DNA of 64,000 bases from assembly GCA_017396395.1 (NCBI GenBank), contig JAFQMF010000013.1:105161-169160 (forward strand). Reading direction: 5' to 3'. Both the position numbers and the translations under genes were made by a program. The notes beneath the pieces are model-generated. The model was not told the DNA's origin, did not search any database, and saw only the letters and a list, made by a program, of their open reading frames with translations. This document shows positions 37,406-47,378 of this stretch, piece by piece. This DNA is from Clostridia bacterium. GTDB lineage: Bacteria > Bacillota > Clostridia > RUG12999. Numbering within the stretch: position 1 is the stretch's first letter; every line of letters begins with the position of its first letter.

Positions 37406-38246
37406 CATATTCTTCCCATATATTTTCAAGCTGTGTAAATGTCTCTTTTACTTTTTCTTTTTTACGCATACCACATGCTACAATAAGACTATTTAAAAGA
37501 CTTAATGGTGCAACAAGAGAATCCACAAAGGATGCCATTTCGCTTCTTGCAATAAGTTTATGGGTTGTATATTCGTTAATTGGTGCATATTTACTGTCTG
37601 TAACAGCAATAATTTTACACTTTCTGGAGCAGGCAAATTTCACAGCATTAAGTGTACTTTTTGAATATCTGGGAAAACTGATTGCAAGTATAACTGTTTT
37701 TTCATCAATTCCAATAAGATGTTCAAAAATTTCGCTTGAGCTGCTTGTTAAAAGTAGTTTTACATTAGGCAATAGTAATTTAAAATAAAAAAACGCAAAC
37801 TGAGCAAGAGATGCAGAGCTTCGACCACCAATTATATACACATTCTCAGCATCTAAAAGATCATCTATCGCACCGGTAAAATCTTTTCTGTCAATCTCTT
37901 CTAAGGTTTGTTTGATTTTTTCATAATCTGCCTGCATTACAGCTGAAAGAATATCTTTATCCCCCATACGTTCAGAGGTTGATTCAATTCGCTGAACAGA
38001 TGTAAGCTTATTTTGTATAATCTCCTGCAAAGACCGTTGAAAAGTAGAAAACCCATCACAACCAAGCTCATAGGCAAATCTTACAACTGTGGATTCGCTT
38101 ATTCCCACTTCTGTTGCTAAGGCAGAGGCGTTAAGATATGCCGCTTTATCGTACTTTGACAAAACGTAATCCGCAATTTTTTTATGACCTTTGCTAAGCT
38201 CGTTGTAATTTTCTTTAATTCGGATTAAAATATCATTGTTTTCCAT
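37362..38246 (-). CDS. MurR/RpiR family transcriptional regulator
   Basis: The 294-residue protein has an N-terminal HTH_6 domain (about 1-77, with LATEVGISESTVVRFAYELGCDGFSTFQ) and a SIS sugar-isomerase domain (about 120-250, with VYIIGGRSSASLAQF). Family members sense phosphosugars and control sugar or amino-sugar genes. No obvious target gene is adjacent; the sugar ATPase at 39365-40474 is nearby. Confidence 0.92.
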   Translation of the reverse strand: MENNDILIRIKENYNELSKGHKKIADYVLSKYDKAAYLNASALATEVGISESTVVRFAYELGCDGFSTFQRSLQEIIQNKLTSVQRIESTSERMGDKDILSAVMQADYEKIKQTLEEIDRKDFTGAIDDLLDAENVYIIGGRSSASLAQFAFFYFKLLLPNVKLLLTSSSSEIFEHLIGIDEKTVILAISFPRYSKSTLNAVKFACSRKCKIIAVTDSKYAPINEYTTHKLIARSEMASFVDSLVAPLSLLNSLIVACGMRKKEKVKETFTQLENIWEEYDVYEKAEKKIEPKK

Positions 38247-38264
38247 ATAATATTCTCCTTTTGC

Positions 38265-39284
38265 CTACTTTTTCTTTGCAATATAAAATACCTTTTCACT
38301 GCTCTTTACAGGTCTTTTAAAGCTGAGGTCATCATACACTCCTTCAAGCTTAAGTCCTGCTTTTTCCACAAGTGTTTTTATTTCATCATGAGTGTAAGCA
38401 CGTTCATAATGTATTTCATTAAACCTCTTCCATGCACTTTTCTCCCGCACAAAAAAGTTTATATCAAATTCGCAAATATTTTCTTCAGGGTCATAATAAT
38501 TTTCCCAGCTGTAGAAAACCCCGTCCTGCTCATCATTAAAAATATTTCCAGCAAGAACATTTTCAAGCTTATGCTTTGTATTTATATCAAAAATAAATAT
38601 ACCGCCGGGATTTAAATAATTGTTTACCCATTTAAAACATCTAAGCAGTGCATCTTCATCAAGAACATAATTAACACTGTCCAGCAGACATATAACACTA
38701 TCCACCGTACCATAAAGCTCAAAACTGTCCATATCCTGATTTAAAAACAGAATATCTCTTTTCCCCTGCTTTTCTCTGGCTACCGCCAGCATCTCCTGGG
38801 AGTTGTCAACCCCGATTACTTCGTATCCTTTATCAGCAAGCATTATAGAGGTTGTGCCTGTACCGCAAGCAAGGTCTAATACTGAAGATACCTTTATATC
38901 TGAAAACTTTTCAAAAAGCTTTTCTACATACTCTACTCTTTCTTCATAATTCACATCATAAGTAAGAATATCATATAAAGAAGCAAAACTGCCATAACAT
39001 TCCTCATCTTTTTCTATTGCTTCAAGTGCAATATCAAAGCCTTTACCGCCCGACTTTAAAACATCGTCAACTTTTGCAATCAAAGTGGCACTTACATCCA
39101 TTGAGGAGGCAATATCACTGTACATTTCCCCATTTTTCAATTTGGAAGCTATTTTCAATCTTTCAGAAATTGCTGTCAGCTCTCCCACTGAGCAAAGGTC
39201 AGCAAGAAAACTTTCCATATCTTCATTATTATCAATATTGGTAAAGGCATCTATCAGCCTTTGTATATCTTTATTTTTTTCCAT
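38265..39284 (-). CDS. Fusion of a TrpR/YerC-type HTH domain with a class I SAM methyltransferase
   Basis: Residues 1-90 match the TrpR-like YerC/YecD family (DLCSVGELTAISERLKIASKLKNGEMYSDIASSMDVSATLIAKV). Residues about 100-339 form a complete class I methyltransferase with motif I VLDLACGTGTTSIML, IGVDNSQEMLAVA, VDSVICLLDSVNYV and a C-terminal HYERAYTHDEI. GAGG lies ten bases before the ATG. The putative recognition helix ends in DDVL where YerC proteins have basic residues. The methyl acceptor is unknown. Confidence 0.87.
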   Translation of the reverse strand: MEKNKDIQRLIDAFTNIDNNEDMESFLADLCSVGELTAISERLKIASKLKNGEMYSDIASSMDVSATLIAKVDDVLKSGGKGFDIALEAIEKDEECYGSFASLYDILTYDVNYEERVEYVEKLFEKFSDIKVSSVLDLACGTGTTSIMLADKGYEVIGVDNSQEMLAVAREKQGKRDILFLNQDMDSFELYGTVDSVICLLDSVNYVLDEDALLRCFKWVNNYLNPGGIFIFDINTKHKLENVLAGNIFNDEQDGVFYSWENYYDPEENICEFDINFFVREKSAWKRFNEIHYERAYTHDEIKTLVEKAGLKLEGVYDDLSFKRPVKSSEKVFYIAKKK

Positions 39285-39324
39285 AATAATATAACCTCGC
39301 TAAAATCTTTTAAGAGCGGAAAAT

Positions 39325-39348
39325 AAGGCTACCCTAAAGGATAGCCTT
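39325..39348 (-). terminator. Terminator after the sugar ABC ATPase gene
   Basis: AAGGCTA/TAGCCTT with three further pairs and a TAAA loop (one mismatch), followed on the reverse strand by TTATTTT. Confidence 0.65.
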
Positions 39349-39364
39349 AATATTTTTAACCGAC

Positions 39365-40474
39365 TTAGATAATAGCAAGAGTTGTTTCTTTATCAAATAA
39401 ATGCATTTTTTCAAGATCAAGAGCAACAGTAATTCTGTCACCGGCTTTAGCTGTTGAACGAGGATTAACCTTAGCAATAAAGTTATTTCCTTCAAGAACA
39501 ATGTAAAGCTGAGTTTCAGCACCCATTGCTTCTGTAATATCAACATCAACTTCAACCTTGCTGTCTGTAAGAGTGGAAAGATAAATGTCTTCGTCATGTA
39601 CATTTTCGGGTCTGATACCGAAAATAAGTTCTTTACCTTCTATGTCAACGCCCTCTAACTTCTTAGCCTTGCCTTCAGGAATTTTGAAAGATGCTGTTCC
39701 AATATTTACATAGTAATCAGAACCCTTCTTTTCTACTGTACAAGGAGCTGTGTTCATCTGAGGACTTCCGATAAAGCCTGCAACGAATAAGTTAACAGGG
39801 TTCTCGTAAAGTACCTGAGGAGCATCAATCTGCTGAATTACACCATCTTTCATAACAACAATCATAGTACCCATTGTCATAGCTTCAACCTGGTCATGAG
39901 TAACGTATATAAATGTTGTCTGAAGTTTCTGATGAAGCTTGTTAATCTCTGTTCTCATCTGTGCACGAAGCTTAGCATCAAGGTTTGAAAGAGGTTCGTC
40001 CATAAGGAATACCTTAGGTTCACGAACAAGAGCACGACCTAAAGCCACACGCTGTCTCTGACCGCCGGAAAGTGCCTTTGGTTTTCTGTCAAGAAGATGA
40101 GCAATATCAAGAATCTTTGCTGCTTCTTCAACACGCTTTTTAATTTCATCCTTAGGAGTTTTACGAAGTTTAAGACCAAATGCCATATTCTCAAAAACTG
40201 TCATATGAGGATAAAGAGCATAGTTCTGGAAAACCATCGCAATATCTCTGTCTTTGGGAGCAACATCATTTACGATTCTGTCATCGATGTAAAGTTCACC
40301 TTCAGATATTTCTTCAAGGCCTGCTATCATACGAAGAGTTGTTGATTTACCACAACCTGAAGGGCCAAGAAGAATAACAAATTCCTTATCTGGAATAACC
40401 AAATTAAAATTTTTAACGGCTTCAACACCACCATGGTATCTTTTATAAATACCTTTAAGTTCTAATCCTGCCAT
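39365..40474 (-). CDS. Sugar ABC transporter ATP-binding protein (MsmX/UgpC family)
   Basis: The 369-residue protein has Walker [10 protein letters not shown], signature [16 protein letters not shown], Walker [15 protein letters not shown], and a C-terminal MOBE/TOBE domain (about 240-369). MsmX-type ATPases are encoded alone and serve several carbohydrate importers; here too no permease or binding-protein gene is adjacent. AGGAGG lies nine bases before the ATG, and a TATAAT (reverse of 40527-40532) without a good -35 lies about 55 bases upstream. Confidence 0.93.
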   Translation of the reverse strand: MAGLELKGIYKRYHGGVEAVKNFNLVIPDKEFVILLGPSGCGKSTTLRMIAGLEEISEGELYIDDRIVNDVAPKDRDIAMVFQNYALYPHMTVFENMAFGLKLRKTPKDEIKKRVEEAAKILDIAHLLDRKPKALSGGQRQRVALGRALVREPKVFLMDEPLSNLDAKLRAQMRTEINKLHQKLQTTFIYVTHDQVEAMTMGTMIVVMKDGVIQQIDAPQVLYENPVNLFVAGFIGSPQMNTAPCTVEKKGSDYYVNIGTASFKIPEGKAKKLEGVDIEGKELIFGIRPENVHDEDIYLSTLTDSKVEVDVDITEAMGAETQLYIVLEGNNFIAKVNPRSTAKAGDRITVALDLEKMHLFDKETTLAII

Positions 40475-40616
40475 TAGTCAATACCTCCTGAAAAATTGCA
40501 ATATACAATTATTTTATATATATGATATTATAACACAATTAAAAAGATAATGAAATAGTGAAAATGTAGAAATATATCACAAAATATTATGGACTTTGCA
40601 CAAGAATATACAATTT

Positions 40617-42758
40617 TTACCGCATTGTAAGAGAAATTCGTCCCTTTTTAGTGTCTATATCTAAGATTTTTACTTTTACAATATCCCCTACCGACAATAC
40701 ATCCATAGGATGCTTAATAAACTTATCGCAAATCTGAGAAATATGTACAAGACCATCCTGATGTACACCTATATCCACAAAAGCACCAAAGTCACAAATA
40801 TTACGCACTGTACCATTTAAAGCCATACCCGGTTTTAAATTTTCAATGCTCAGCACATCGCTGTGGAGTATAGGCTTAGGAAGCTCATCTCGTGGGTCAC
40901 GTCCCGGTTTTGCAAGCTCTTTTATAATATCCGTAACAGTGGGAAGTCCCACTCCGTACTCTGCTGCAATTTCTTCTAGCTTAATACCCTTTACCTTATC
41001 AAAAATATCACCCAGATTATTTTCCCTAACATCCTCTTTTGAATATCCGCACTTTTCAAGCAAGCTTTGTGCAAGGTCATAAGACTCAGGATGAACCGCA
41101 GTATTATCAAAAACATTTTTACCGTCACGAATTCTCAAAAATCCTGCACACTGAGTATATGCCTTATCCCCCAGCTTGCTTACCTTTTTAAGCTGTTTTC
41201 TGTCAGTAAATGCTCCGTTTTCTTCTCTGTAGGTAACTATATTTTTCGCTATAGTATTATTAATACCCGCAACATATGAAAGAAGGGAGGCTGATGCAGT
41301 ATTAACATCTACTCCTACGCTATTAACACAGGCTTCTACCACTCCCCCAAGAGCCTCACTAAGACGCTTCTGGTTCATATCGTGCTGATACTGACCTACA
41401 CCGATTGATTTAGGGTCAATTTTAACAAGCTCTGCCAGTGGGTCTTCCAGTCTTCTGGCAATAGAAACAGCACTGCGAAGAGCCACATCATAATCAGGAA
41501 ACTCCTCTGCCCCAAGCTTGGATGCGGAATATACAGAGGCCCCCGCTTCGCTTACAATTACATATTTAACATCTCTGCCTGTTTCGGGCAGAATGCTTGC
41601 CACAAATTTTTCTGTTTCTCTTGATGCAGTACCATTGCCGATTGCCACCACATCAACATTATGTTTTTTTATTGTTGAAAGAACTATACTCTTTGCCTTG
41701 TCAAGGTCATGATTAGAAAGAGTACAATAAACAACTCCTGTATCCAGCACCTTACCTGTCTGGTCCACTACTGCCATTTTATCACCTGTTCTAAATCCAG
41801 GGTCAAGTGCCATTACAGTATAGCCTTTAATGGGCGGTGCCAGCAGAAGCTGACTTAAATTTTTGGAAAACAGTTCAATAGCACTTTCCTGTGCCTTATC
41901 TGTTAAGATGTTGCGGATTTCATTTTCAATGGAAGGAGCAATCAGCCTTGAATAGCTGTCCTCACAAGCCTCGTCAATAAGCTGAGCAGAGTAAGTGTCA
42001 TCCTTTTTCACCAGCTTATGGTGAAGCGTTTTTAAAATAAGCTCGCTGTTTACATTTAAAGAAACCTTAAGAACTCCTTCTTTTTCCCCTCTGTTAAGGG
42101 CAAGTATTCTATGATTTGCAATTTTTGCTGTAGGCTCGGTATAATCCTTGTAGGAGTCATAAACCCCTTCCGCATCCCCTCCTGCTTCTTTAGAGGATAT
42201 GCTTGCATTTTTATAAGTATATTCGCGTATAAGCTTTCGGAAATCTGCATTGTCCGAAACACTTTCTGCAATAATGTCCTTAGCACCGGATATTGCATCT
42301 GCTACGCTTTCAACTCCCTTTTCTTGGTTTATATATTCTAAAGCAAGCCCATCTACATTTTCACTTTTCTGCTCCATAATAATATCAGCAAGAGGAGCAA
42401 GACCTTTTTCCTTAGCAACAGTTGCCCTTGTACGCCTTTTTGGGCGAAAGGGTCTGTAAATATCTTCAATTTCCTGAAGAGTTTTTGCCTCTGTTACCGC
42501 CTTTTCAATTTCGGGAGTAAGCAACTCCTGCTCCCCGATAAGTCTTATAACATCCTCTTTTTTCTCCTGCAGGGTACGAAGATATGTAAGTCTGTCTGAC
42601 AGCTTTCTCAGCTGTGTATCGTCAAGACCTCCTGTAACCTCTTTTCGATATCTGGCAATAAAAGGGATGGTATTCCCTTCATCAATAAGTGCTACTGTGT
42701 TTGTAATCTGAGACAGAGCAATAGATAACTCCTCAGATAATTGTTTTAATATATCCAC
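40617..42758 (-). CDS. tex: Tex family RNA-binding protein with S1 domain
   Basis: The 713-residue protein matches full-length Tex: N-terminal helical region with FIARYRKEVTGGLDD, a YqgF/RNase H-like domain (about 325-450, with ALDPGFRTGDKMAVVD), HhH motifs (VNTASASLLSYVAGI) and a C-terminal S1 domain (about 645-713). Tex binds nucleic acid and affects transcription and RNA processing. The start is GTG at 42758, with AGGTGG seven bases upstream. Confidence 0.95.
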   Translation of the reverse strand: MDILKQLSEELSIALSQITNTVALIDEGNTIPFIARYRKEVTGGLDDTQLRKLSDRLTYLRTLQEKKEDVIRLIGEQELLTPEIEKAVTEAKTLQEIEDIYRPFRPKRRTRATVAKEKGLAPLADIIMEQKSENVDGLALEYINQEKGVESVADAISGAKDIIAESVSDNADFRKLIREYTYKNASISSKEAGGDAEGVYDSYKDYTEPTAKIANHRILALNRGEKEGVLKVSLNVNSELILKTLHHKLVKKDDTYSAQLIDEACEDSYSRLIAPSIENEIRNILTDKAQESAIELFSKNLSQLLLAPPIKGYTVMALDPGFRTGDKMAVVDQTGKVLDTGVVYCTLSNHDLDKAKSIVLSTIKKHNVDVVAIGNGTASRETEKFVASILPETGRDVKYVIVSEAGASVYSASKLGAEEFPDYDVALRSAVSIARRLEDPLAELVKIDPKSIGVGQYQHDMNQKRLSEALGGVVEACVNSVGVDVNTASASLLSYVAGINNTIAKNIVTYREENGAFTDRKQLKKVSKLGDKAYTQCAGFLRIRDGKNVFDNTAVHPESYDLAQSLLEKCGYSKEDVRENNLGDIFDKVKGIKLEEIAAEYGVGLPTVTDIIKELAKPGRDPRDELPKPILHSDVLSIENLKPGMALNGTVRNICDFGAFVDIGVHQDGLVHISQICDKFIKHPMDVLSVGDIVKVKILDIDTKKGRISLTMR

Positions 42759-42788
42759 AAAATTCCCACCTTTAGTTATAATGTATTT

Positions 42789-42817
42789 ATTTTATCACAA
42801 AGAAAAGAAAAAAGCAA
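42789..42817 (-). promoter_or_regulatory. Sigma-A promoter of tex
   Basis: On the reverse strand TTGCTT (42812-42817), a 17-bp spacer and TAAAAT (42789-42794), 30 bases before the start. Confidence 0.65.
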
Positions 42818-42838
42818 CTTTTTTAAAGATAAAAAACC

Positions 42839-42867
42839 TTGACAAATATAGGCTAAAGTAATATAAT
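42839..42867 (+). promoter_or_regulatory. Consensus sigma-A promoter of the hemolysin III gene
   Basis: TTGACA (42839-42844), a 17-bp spacer and TATAAT (42862-42867): a perfect consensus, divergent from the tex promoter. Confidence 0.9.
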
Positions 42868-42926
42868 TTAAAAAGCAGTTTTTAAAACTAACGAAGGTAA
42901 TATTTAACACCAGGAGTAACAAAAAA

Positions 42927-43607
42927 ATGAAAAAAGATAACTCATTACCCTCCAGACTCTATACTGCTGGAGAAGAAATATTTAACTCAGTAACACACGG
43001 GATAGGCGGACTGATTTCAATTGCAGCATTGGTTCTTTTAATTATTTTTGCCGTTATATTTGGAGATGGTTGGTGTCTTGCAAGCGGAATTGTATATGGT
43101 ATAACCCTTATTATTTTATATACTATGTCCACCTTGTATCACGCTATAGTTCCCAAAAAGGCAAAAAAAGTGTTCCGTATTTTTGACCATTGTTCCATTT
43201 TTCTTCTTATTGCAGGAACATACACTCCCTATTCACTTGTTTCTCTAAGGAATGTGGATTTTTACGGATTATCTCTTGGCTGGATAATATTTGGTATAAT
43301 ATGGGGACTTGCTATAATAGGCATACTTTTTGCGGCATTACAAAAATCCATTAAATATTTAGAGTTTCCATTATACATTTTTATGGGCTGGCTGATTGTA
43401 GGCTCTATTGACAAGCTTGCCTCAAACATACCTTTGATAGGTATGTATCTTCTTGTGGCAGGCGGGCTTTTTTATACTGTAGGTGCTGTTTTCTTCATAC
43501 TACATAAATACAGATATATGCACTCTGTTTTTCACATTTTTGTATTATTTGGAAGTGTAGCACATTTTCTGTCCATTCTTCTTTATGTATTTCCTGTTTT
43601 GAAATAG
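42927..43607 (+). CDS. Hemolysin III family membrane protein (YqfA/PAQR type)
   Basis: The 226-residue protein has seven membrane helices and the PAQR metal motifs: SxxxH near STLYHAIVP, D in FDHCSIFLLIAGTYTPY and HxxxH in MHSVFHIFVLFGSVAHF. Despite the name, the family is linked to membrane lipid homeostasis and possibly hydrolase activity rather than haemolysis. CAGGAG precedes the ATG. Confidence 0.93.
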   Translation: MKKDNSLPSRLYTAGEEIFNSVTHGIGGLISIAALVLLIIFAVIFGDGWCLASGIVYGITLIILYTMSTLYHAIVPKKAKKVFRIFDHCSIFLLIAGTYTPYSLVSLRNVDFYGLSLGWIIFGIIWGLAIIGILFAALQKSIKYLEFPLYIFMGWLIVGSIDKLASNIPLIGMYLLVAGGLFYTVGAVFFILHKYRYMHSVFHIFVLFGSVAHFLSILLYVFPVLK

Positions 43608-43608
43608 T

Positions 43609-43637
43609 AAAAAGCGACCTTATTTAGGTCGCTTTTT
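43609..43637 (+). terminator. Terminator after the hemolysin III gene
   Basis: A perfect 12-bp stem (AAAAAGCGACCT and complement) with a five-base loop starts just after the stop codon. Confidence 0.92.
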
Positions 43638-43782
43638 GTTCGTCAGTATGATTATATCATATTTTTTCATTTTGCAAGTGCTTTTAAATATTTATATTTT
43701 TAAAAACAGTCGTCTAGCAAAGAAAACAGGCGAATATTAAAGATAATAAGCCATATTTTAAAATTTTAAGATTATTGTTTAT

Positions 43783-43811
43783 TTGATTTTACAGGGATTT
43801 TATCGTATAAT
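43783..43811 (+). promoter_or_regulatory. Promoter of tRNA-Pro
   Basis: TTGATT (43783-43788), a 17-bp spacer and TATAAT (43806-43811), 15 bases before the tRNA. Confidence 0.85.
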
Positions 43812-43826
43812 ATATCAGTATTACAT

Positions 43827-43902
43827 CGGGGTGTAGCGCAGCTGGTAGCGCGCCTGCTTTGGGAGCAGGATGCCGCAGGTTCAAGTCCTGTCACTCCGAC
43901 CA
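43827..43902 (+). tRNA. tRNA-Pro (anticodon TGG)
   Basis: The acceptor stem CGGGGTG pairs with CACTCCG (one G-U), the D arm carries AGCGCAGC-TGGTAGCGC, and the anticodon arm CCTGC-TTTGGGA-GCAGG gives TGG. The T arm contains GGTTCAAGTCC, and the 3' CCA is encoded. It has its own promoter and terminator, so it is a single-gene unit. Confidence 0.97.
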
Positions 43903-43907
43903 AAATC

Positions 43908-43934
43908 AAAGCCTCCACAACAGTGGAGGCTTTT
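43908..43934 (+). terminator. Terminator after tRNA-Pro
   Basis: AAAGCCTCCAC pairs with GTGGAGGCTTT around a four-base loop, then T runs follow. It lies 6 bases after the CCA. Confidence 0.9.
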
Positions 43935-43964
43935 GTTTTGGTATAAATTGTAAAAAGGACTTCA

Positions 43965-44088
43965 GCCTCAGGGAGGCAAAAACCGTTAAGAAAAATTTGC
44001 CTGTGGCAAGTTTTTTAGGTTTTTGGGGTGCAGACGGGTACCAAAGCCTACGGCTTGGGTCGTCAAACCCGCAAGTTGCGCAGCAACT
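43965..44088. repeat. Cluster of small perfect hairpins (site A)
   Basis: In this noncoding stretch I see GCCTC-AGG-GAGGC (43965-43977), TTGCC-TGT-GGCAA (43997-44009), a longer bulged stem around AAGCC-TAC-GGCTT (44033-44064) and AGTTGC-GCA-GCAACT (44074-44088), each closing on a three-base loop. Apparent reading frames here (43859-44116 and its complement) look spurious. Site C (49934-50268) has the same style. Confidence 0.6.
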
Positions 44089-44182
44089 GTGTCCTGTCTC
44101 TACCAACTTTTTGTAGGTACATTTTAATATTATATGAACACCCGCACCAAAAACAAGAGCTTACGTTTATAACCTCCTGTTT

Positions 44183-44902
44183 TTATTTATATTCCCTTAT
44201 AACTTCATTTAATTCTGCCATTTTTTCATTATCAGGGGATGGAATATTTTGAAATGGAAACTCAATTCCCAGATTTTCATATTTTACCTGACACATTTTC
44301 CTGAAAGGCAACAGTTCAATTTTATCAACACAGGAATGAGCCTTAGCAATTTCAAGAAGTTTTTCTGCATTTTTTACATTATCATTAATCGTAGGGATAA
44401 TTACCTGCCTGATAGTTGTAGCAATTTTTTTGTCATTCAGTACCTTTAAAAATTCCATTGGTGCATCTATGCTGCAACCAACATATTTTTTATAGTCGGT
44501 ATTATTTATATACTTAATATCTAAAAGTACTCTATCGCACTCATCAAGCAGGCTGATTGCACTATCATTCAAAACACAGCCAGAGGTATCAAGGCAGGTA
44601 TTTATACCTTTTTTATGTGCAAGCTTAAACACGCTCAGAGCGAAATCACTTTGAATAAGAGGCTCTCCCCCTGAAAGGGTTATACCGCCCTGATTTCCAA
44701 AATAACTCACATATCTTTCTGCTTTTTCTATCAGCGTATCTGGAGTGTACTCAGTGCCTTTTTCATATTCCCATGTATCCGGATTATGGCAGCAGGAACA
44801 TCTGAGAGGACACCCTTGCATAAAAACTACAAAACGCACTCCCGGCCCATCTACTGTACCAAGTGACTGAATTGAATGGATATATCCTTTAATTTTACTC
44901 AT
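44183..44902 (-). CDS. pflA: Pyruvate formate-lyase activating enzyme
   Basis: The 239-residue radical SAM enzyme has CxxxCxxC at C31, C35 and C38 ([15 protein letters not shown]) and the GGEP-like SGGEPLIQ motif. It installs the glycyl radical on PflB. It overlaps pflB by 4 bases and is full length. Confidence 0.96.
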   Translation of the reverse strand: MSKIKGYIHSIQSLGTVDGPGVRFVVFMQGCPLRCSCCHNPDTWEYEKGTEYTPDTLIEKAERYVSYFGNQGGITLSGGEPLIQSDFALSVFKLAHKKGINTCLDTSGCVLNDSAISLLDECDRVLLDIKYINNTDYKKYVGCSIDAPMEFLKVLNDKKIATTIRQVIIPTINDNVKNAEKLLEIAKAHSCVDKIELLPFRKMCQVKYENLGIEFPFQNIPSPDNEKMAELNEVIREYK

Positions 44903-47130
44903 ATTGTTTCATGGAAGGTACGGCTGATAACTTCCCTTTGCTGTTCTCTAGAAAGCTTGTTAAAGTTTACTGCGTAGCCTGAAACTCTAATTGTAAGATT
45001 TGGATAATCCTCAGGATTTTCATATGCTTTTTCCAATGTTTCTCTGTTTAATACATTTATATTTATATGATGTGCCATTTTGGCAAAATATCCGTCCAGT
45101 ATTGAAACCAGATTTTCTATTCTTTCTTCCTGAGTTTTTCCAAGAGCCTCAGGAGTAATGGAGAAGGTATTTGAAATACCATCACGACAGTCCTCATAGC
45201 TGATTTTTGCAACAGAGTTAAGTGATGCAAGTGCTCCGTTTTCCTCTCTGTTATGCATAGGATTAGCTCCCGGTGCATAGGCTTCTGCTTTTTTTCTGCC
45301 GTCCGGAGTGGCTCCTGTATGTTTGCCGTACATAACGTTAGATGTAATAGTAAGTACTGATAAGGTATGCTCTGCATCTCGGTAAGCGGGAGTTTTTCTC
45401 AGCTCTGTTATAACCCTGTGGGCAAGGTCTTTTGCAATTAAATCAACTCTGTCATCATCATTTCCATATTTAGGGAAATCACCTGTTGTTTCAAAATCGC
45501 AAATAAAACCTTCATCGTTTTTAATAGGCTTAACATTTGCATACTTGATAGCGCTAAGAGAGTCGGCAACTACAGAAAGTCCCGCAATTCCAAACGCCAT
45601 AAATCTGCCTACCTGAGTATCGTGAAGTGCCATCTGGATTTTTTCATAGGCATATTTATCGTGCATATAATGGATAACATTCATTGTATTTACATAAAGC
45701 TTTGCAATCCATTGTATATACACACAAAGACGCTTGTTTACAGTGTCAAAATCCAGCTTGTCCCCTTCTAAAACAGGCATCTGCGGTCCAATATGCATAC
45801 CGCTTGTGGTATCATAACCACCGTTTATTGCAATAAGAAGAAGCTTTCCAAGATTACACCTTGCACCAAAAAACTGCATTTGTTTGCCTACCTTCATAGC
45901 GGAAACACAGCAAGCTATTGCGTAATCATCACCATATATAGGACGCATAAGGTCGTCATTTTCATACTGAATAGAATCGGTATCTGCTGAAACCTTTGCA
46001 CAAAAACGCTTAAACCCATCAGGAAGCTTTCCTGACCATAATATTGTTAAATTAGGCTCAGGAGAAGACCCCAGAGTATAAAGTGTATTAAGAATACGAA
46101 AACTGCTTTTTGTAACAAGTGTACGTCCATCCTCACCCATACCGCCTACTGCTTCTGTAATCCACATAGGGTCGCCACCAAACAGCTCGTTGTATTCGGG
46201 AGTGCGAAGATGTCTTGCCATACGAAGCTTCATAACAAAATCGTCCATAAGCTCCTGTGCACCTTCTTCAGTCAGCACACCGCTATCTATATCTCGTTCA
46301 ATGTAAATATCAAAAAAACTGCTTACACGACCTAAGGACATAGCTGCACCGTTCTGCTCTTTTATTGATGCAAGATAAGCAAAATATGTCCACTGTATAG
46401 CCTCTTTTGCATTTTGTGCAGGCTGACTGATATCATACCCATACATTTCAGCCATCTTTTTCAAAAGTCCTAAAAATGCAATCTGCTGAAAAAGCTCTTC
46501 TGTCTGTCTTACCTGTTCAGCACCCATTGCATTTTTTCCAATGTTTGCCTTGTCCTTTTTCTTTTCCTCAATAAGACGGTCCACTCCGTAAAGTGCCACA
46601 CGACGGTAATCTCCAATAATTCTGCCACGTCCGTAGGCATCCGGCAAACCTGTAATTACATGGGATTTTCTGGCATCTCTCATTTCATCTGTGTATGCAC
46701 GAAAAACGCCGTCATTATGAGTTGTGCGGAAGCAAAATTCATCTTCAATATTCTGTCCCAGCTTGTATCCGTACGCCTCACACGCCTGACGTGCCATACG
46801 AATCCCACCAAATGGGTTTACTCCTCTTTTTAAAGGACTGTCAGTTTGAATCCCCACTATAATTTCATTTTCTTTATCAAGATATCCTGGAGCATAGCTT
46901 GTAAGAGAGCTTACTGTCTGGGTATCAATGTCCAGCACTCCCCCTTTTTTGCGTTCTAATGCAAAAAGTGCCTGAAGCTTTTCCATAAGCTTTTTTGTAC
47001 GCTCAGTTGCCCCTGCAAGGAAAGTTGCATCTCCCTCGTAGGGTTTATAATTTTCTTGTATAAAATTACGAACATCAATGGTATCCTGCCAGATACCTTC
47101 TTTAAAACCGTTCCAATTCTGATGTTTCAT
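44899..47130 (-). CDS. pflB: Formate C-acetyltransferase (pyruvate formate-lyase)
   Basis: The 743-residue protein carries the catalytic cysteine pair C407-C408 (IACCVSAM) and the glycyl-radical site G718 in RVSGYAVNF. It cleaves pyruvate with CoA to acetyl-CoA and formate under anaerobic conditions. CATAGGAGG precedes the ATG. A ZTP riboswitch with attenuator lies in its leader, tying expression to purine/one-carbon status. Confidence 0.97.
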   Translation of the reverse strand: MKHQNWNGFKEGIWQDTIDVRNFIQENYKPYEGDATFLAGATERTKKLMEKLQALFALERKKGGVLDIDTQTVSSLTSYAPGYLDKENEIIVGIQTDSPLKRGVNPFGGIRMARQACEAYGYKLGQNIEDEFCFRTTHNDGVFRAYTDEMRDARKSHVITGLPDAYGRGRIIGDYRRVALYGVDRLIEEKKKDKANIGKNAMGAEQVRQTEELFQQIAFLGLLKKMAEMYGYDISQPAQNAKEAIQWTYFAYLASIKEQNGAAMSLGRVSSFFDIYIERDIDSGVLTEEGAQELMDDFVMKLRMARHLRTPEYNELFGGDPMWITEAVGGMGEDGRTLVTKSSFRILNTLYTLGSSPEPNLTILWSGKLPDGFKRFCAKVSADTDSIQYENDDLMRPIYGDDYAIACCVSAMKVGKQMQFFGARCNLGKLLLIAINGGYDTTSGMHIGPQMPVLEGDKLDFDTVNKRLCVYIQWIAKLYVNTMNVIHYMHDKYAYEKIQMALHDTQVGRFMAFGIAGLSVVADSLSAIKYANVKPIKNDEGFICDFETTGDFPKYGNDDDRVDLIAKDLAHRVITELRKTPAYRDAEHTLSVLTITSNVMYGKHTGATPDGRKKAEAYAPGANPMHNREENGALASLNSVAKISYEDCRDGISNTFSITPEALGKTQEERIENLVSILDGYFAKMAHHININVLNRETLEKAYENPEDYPNLTIRVSGYAVNFNKLSREQQREVISRTFHETI

Positions 47131-47161
47131 AAGAGCACCTCCTATGTGAAAATTCTAACAA

Positions 47162-47206
47162 ATAAAAAAAGGACGATTTCAGCTTCTCTGCAGAACTGAA
47201 TCGCCC
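47162..47206 (-). terminator. Attenuator terminator of the pflB leader
   Basis: On the reverse strand GGGCGATTCAGTT pairs with AGCTGAAATCGTCC (a few mismatches), then a run of seven T. Its 5' arm shares bases with the conserved 3' end of the aptamer, so aptamer folding should prevent termination. Confidence 0.85.
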
Positions 47207-47275
47207 AGACGGTCGGCATTATTCCTCCTGCATTCCCTTGCGGTTTCCCGCTTATCCGTCAGTTACGCAAAAGGT
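47203..47275 (-). ncRNA. ZTP (pfl motif) riboswitch
   Basis: Read on the reverse strand, the leader contains ACTGACGG, a GCGGGAAACCGC hairpin, a GGAGGAATAATGCCGACC stretch and the hallmark CCGTCTGGGC that pairs back to ACGG. These are the features of the pfl motif, known to bind ZTP/AICAR ribotide, signals of low 10-formyl-tetrahydrofolate. It precedes an overlapping terminator, so it is predicted to switch pflB on when ZTP is bound. Confidence 0.85.
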
Positions 47276-47292
47276 CATTTTCTTATACTTAA

Positions 47293-47321
47293 ATTATAAC
47301 AACAAAAATGAGTTTTGTCAA
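47293..47321 (-). promoter_or_regulatory. Consensus promoter of pflB
   Basis: On the reverse strand TTGACA (47316-47321), a 17-bp spacer and TATAAT (47293-47298). Transcription would start about 10 bases before the riboswitch. Confidence 0.9.
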
Positions 47322-47378
47322 CTCTACTTTTTGCACAATTTTATATTATTTTTATGTTGATTTTTTCGTCCCCATCAA

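Noticed and set aside
43859-44116. Open frame starting inside tRNA-Pro, and a complementary one at 43906-44106
   Set aside because: Both overlap the tRNA 3' end, its terminator or the hairpin cluster, lack ribosome sites and show no known family.
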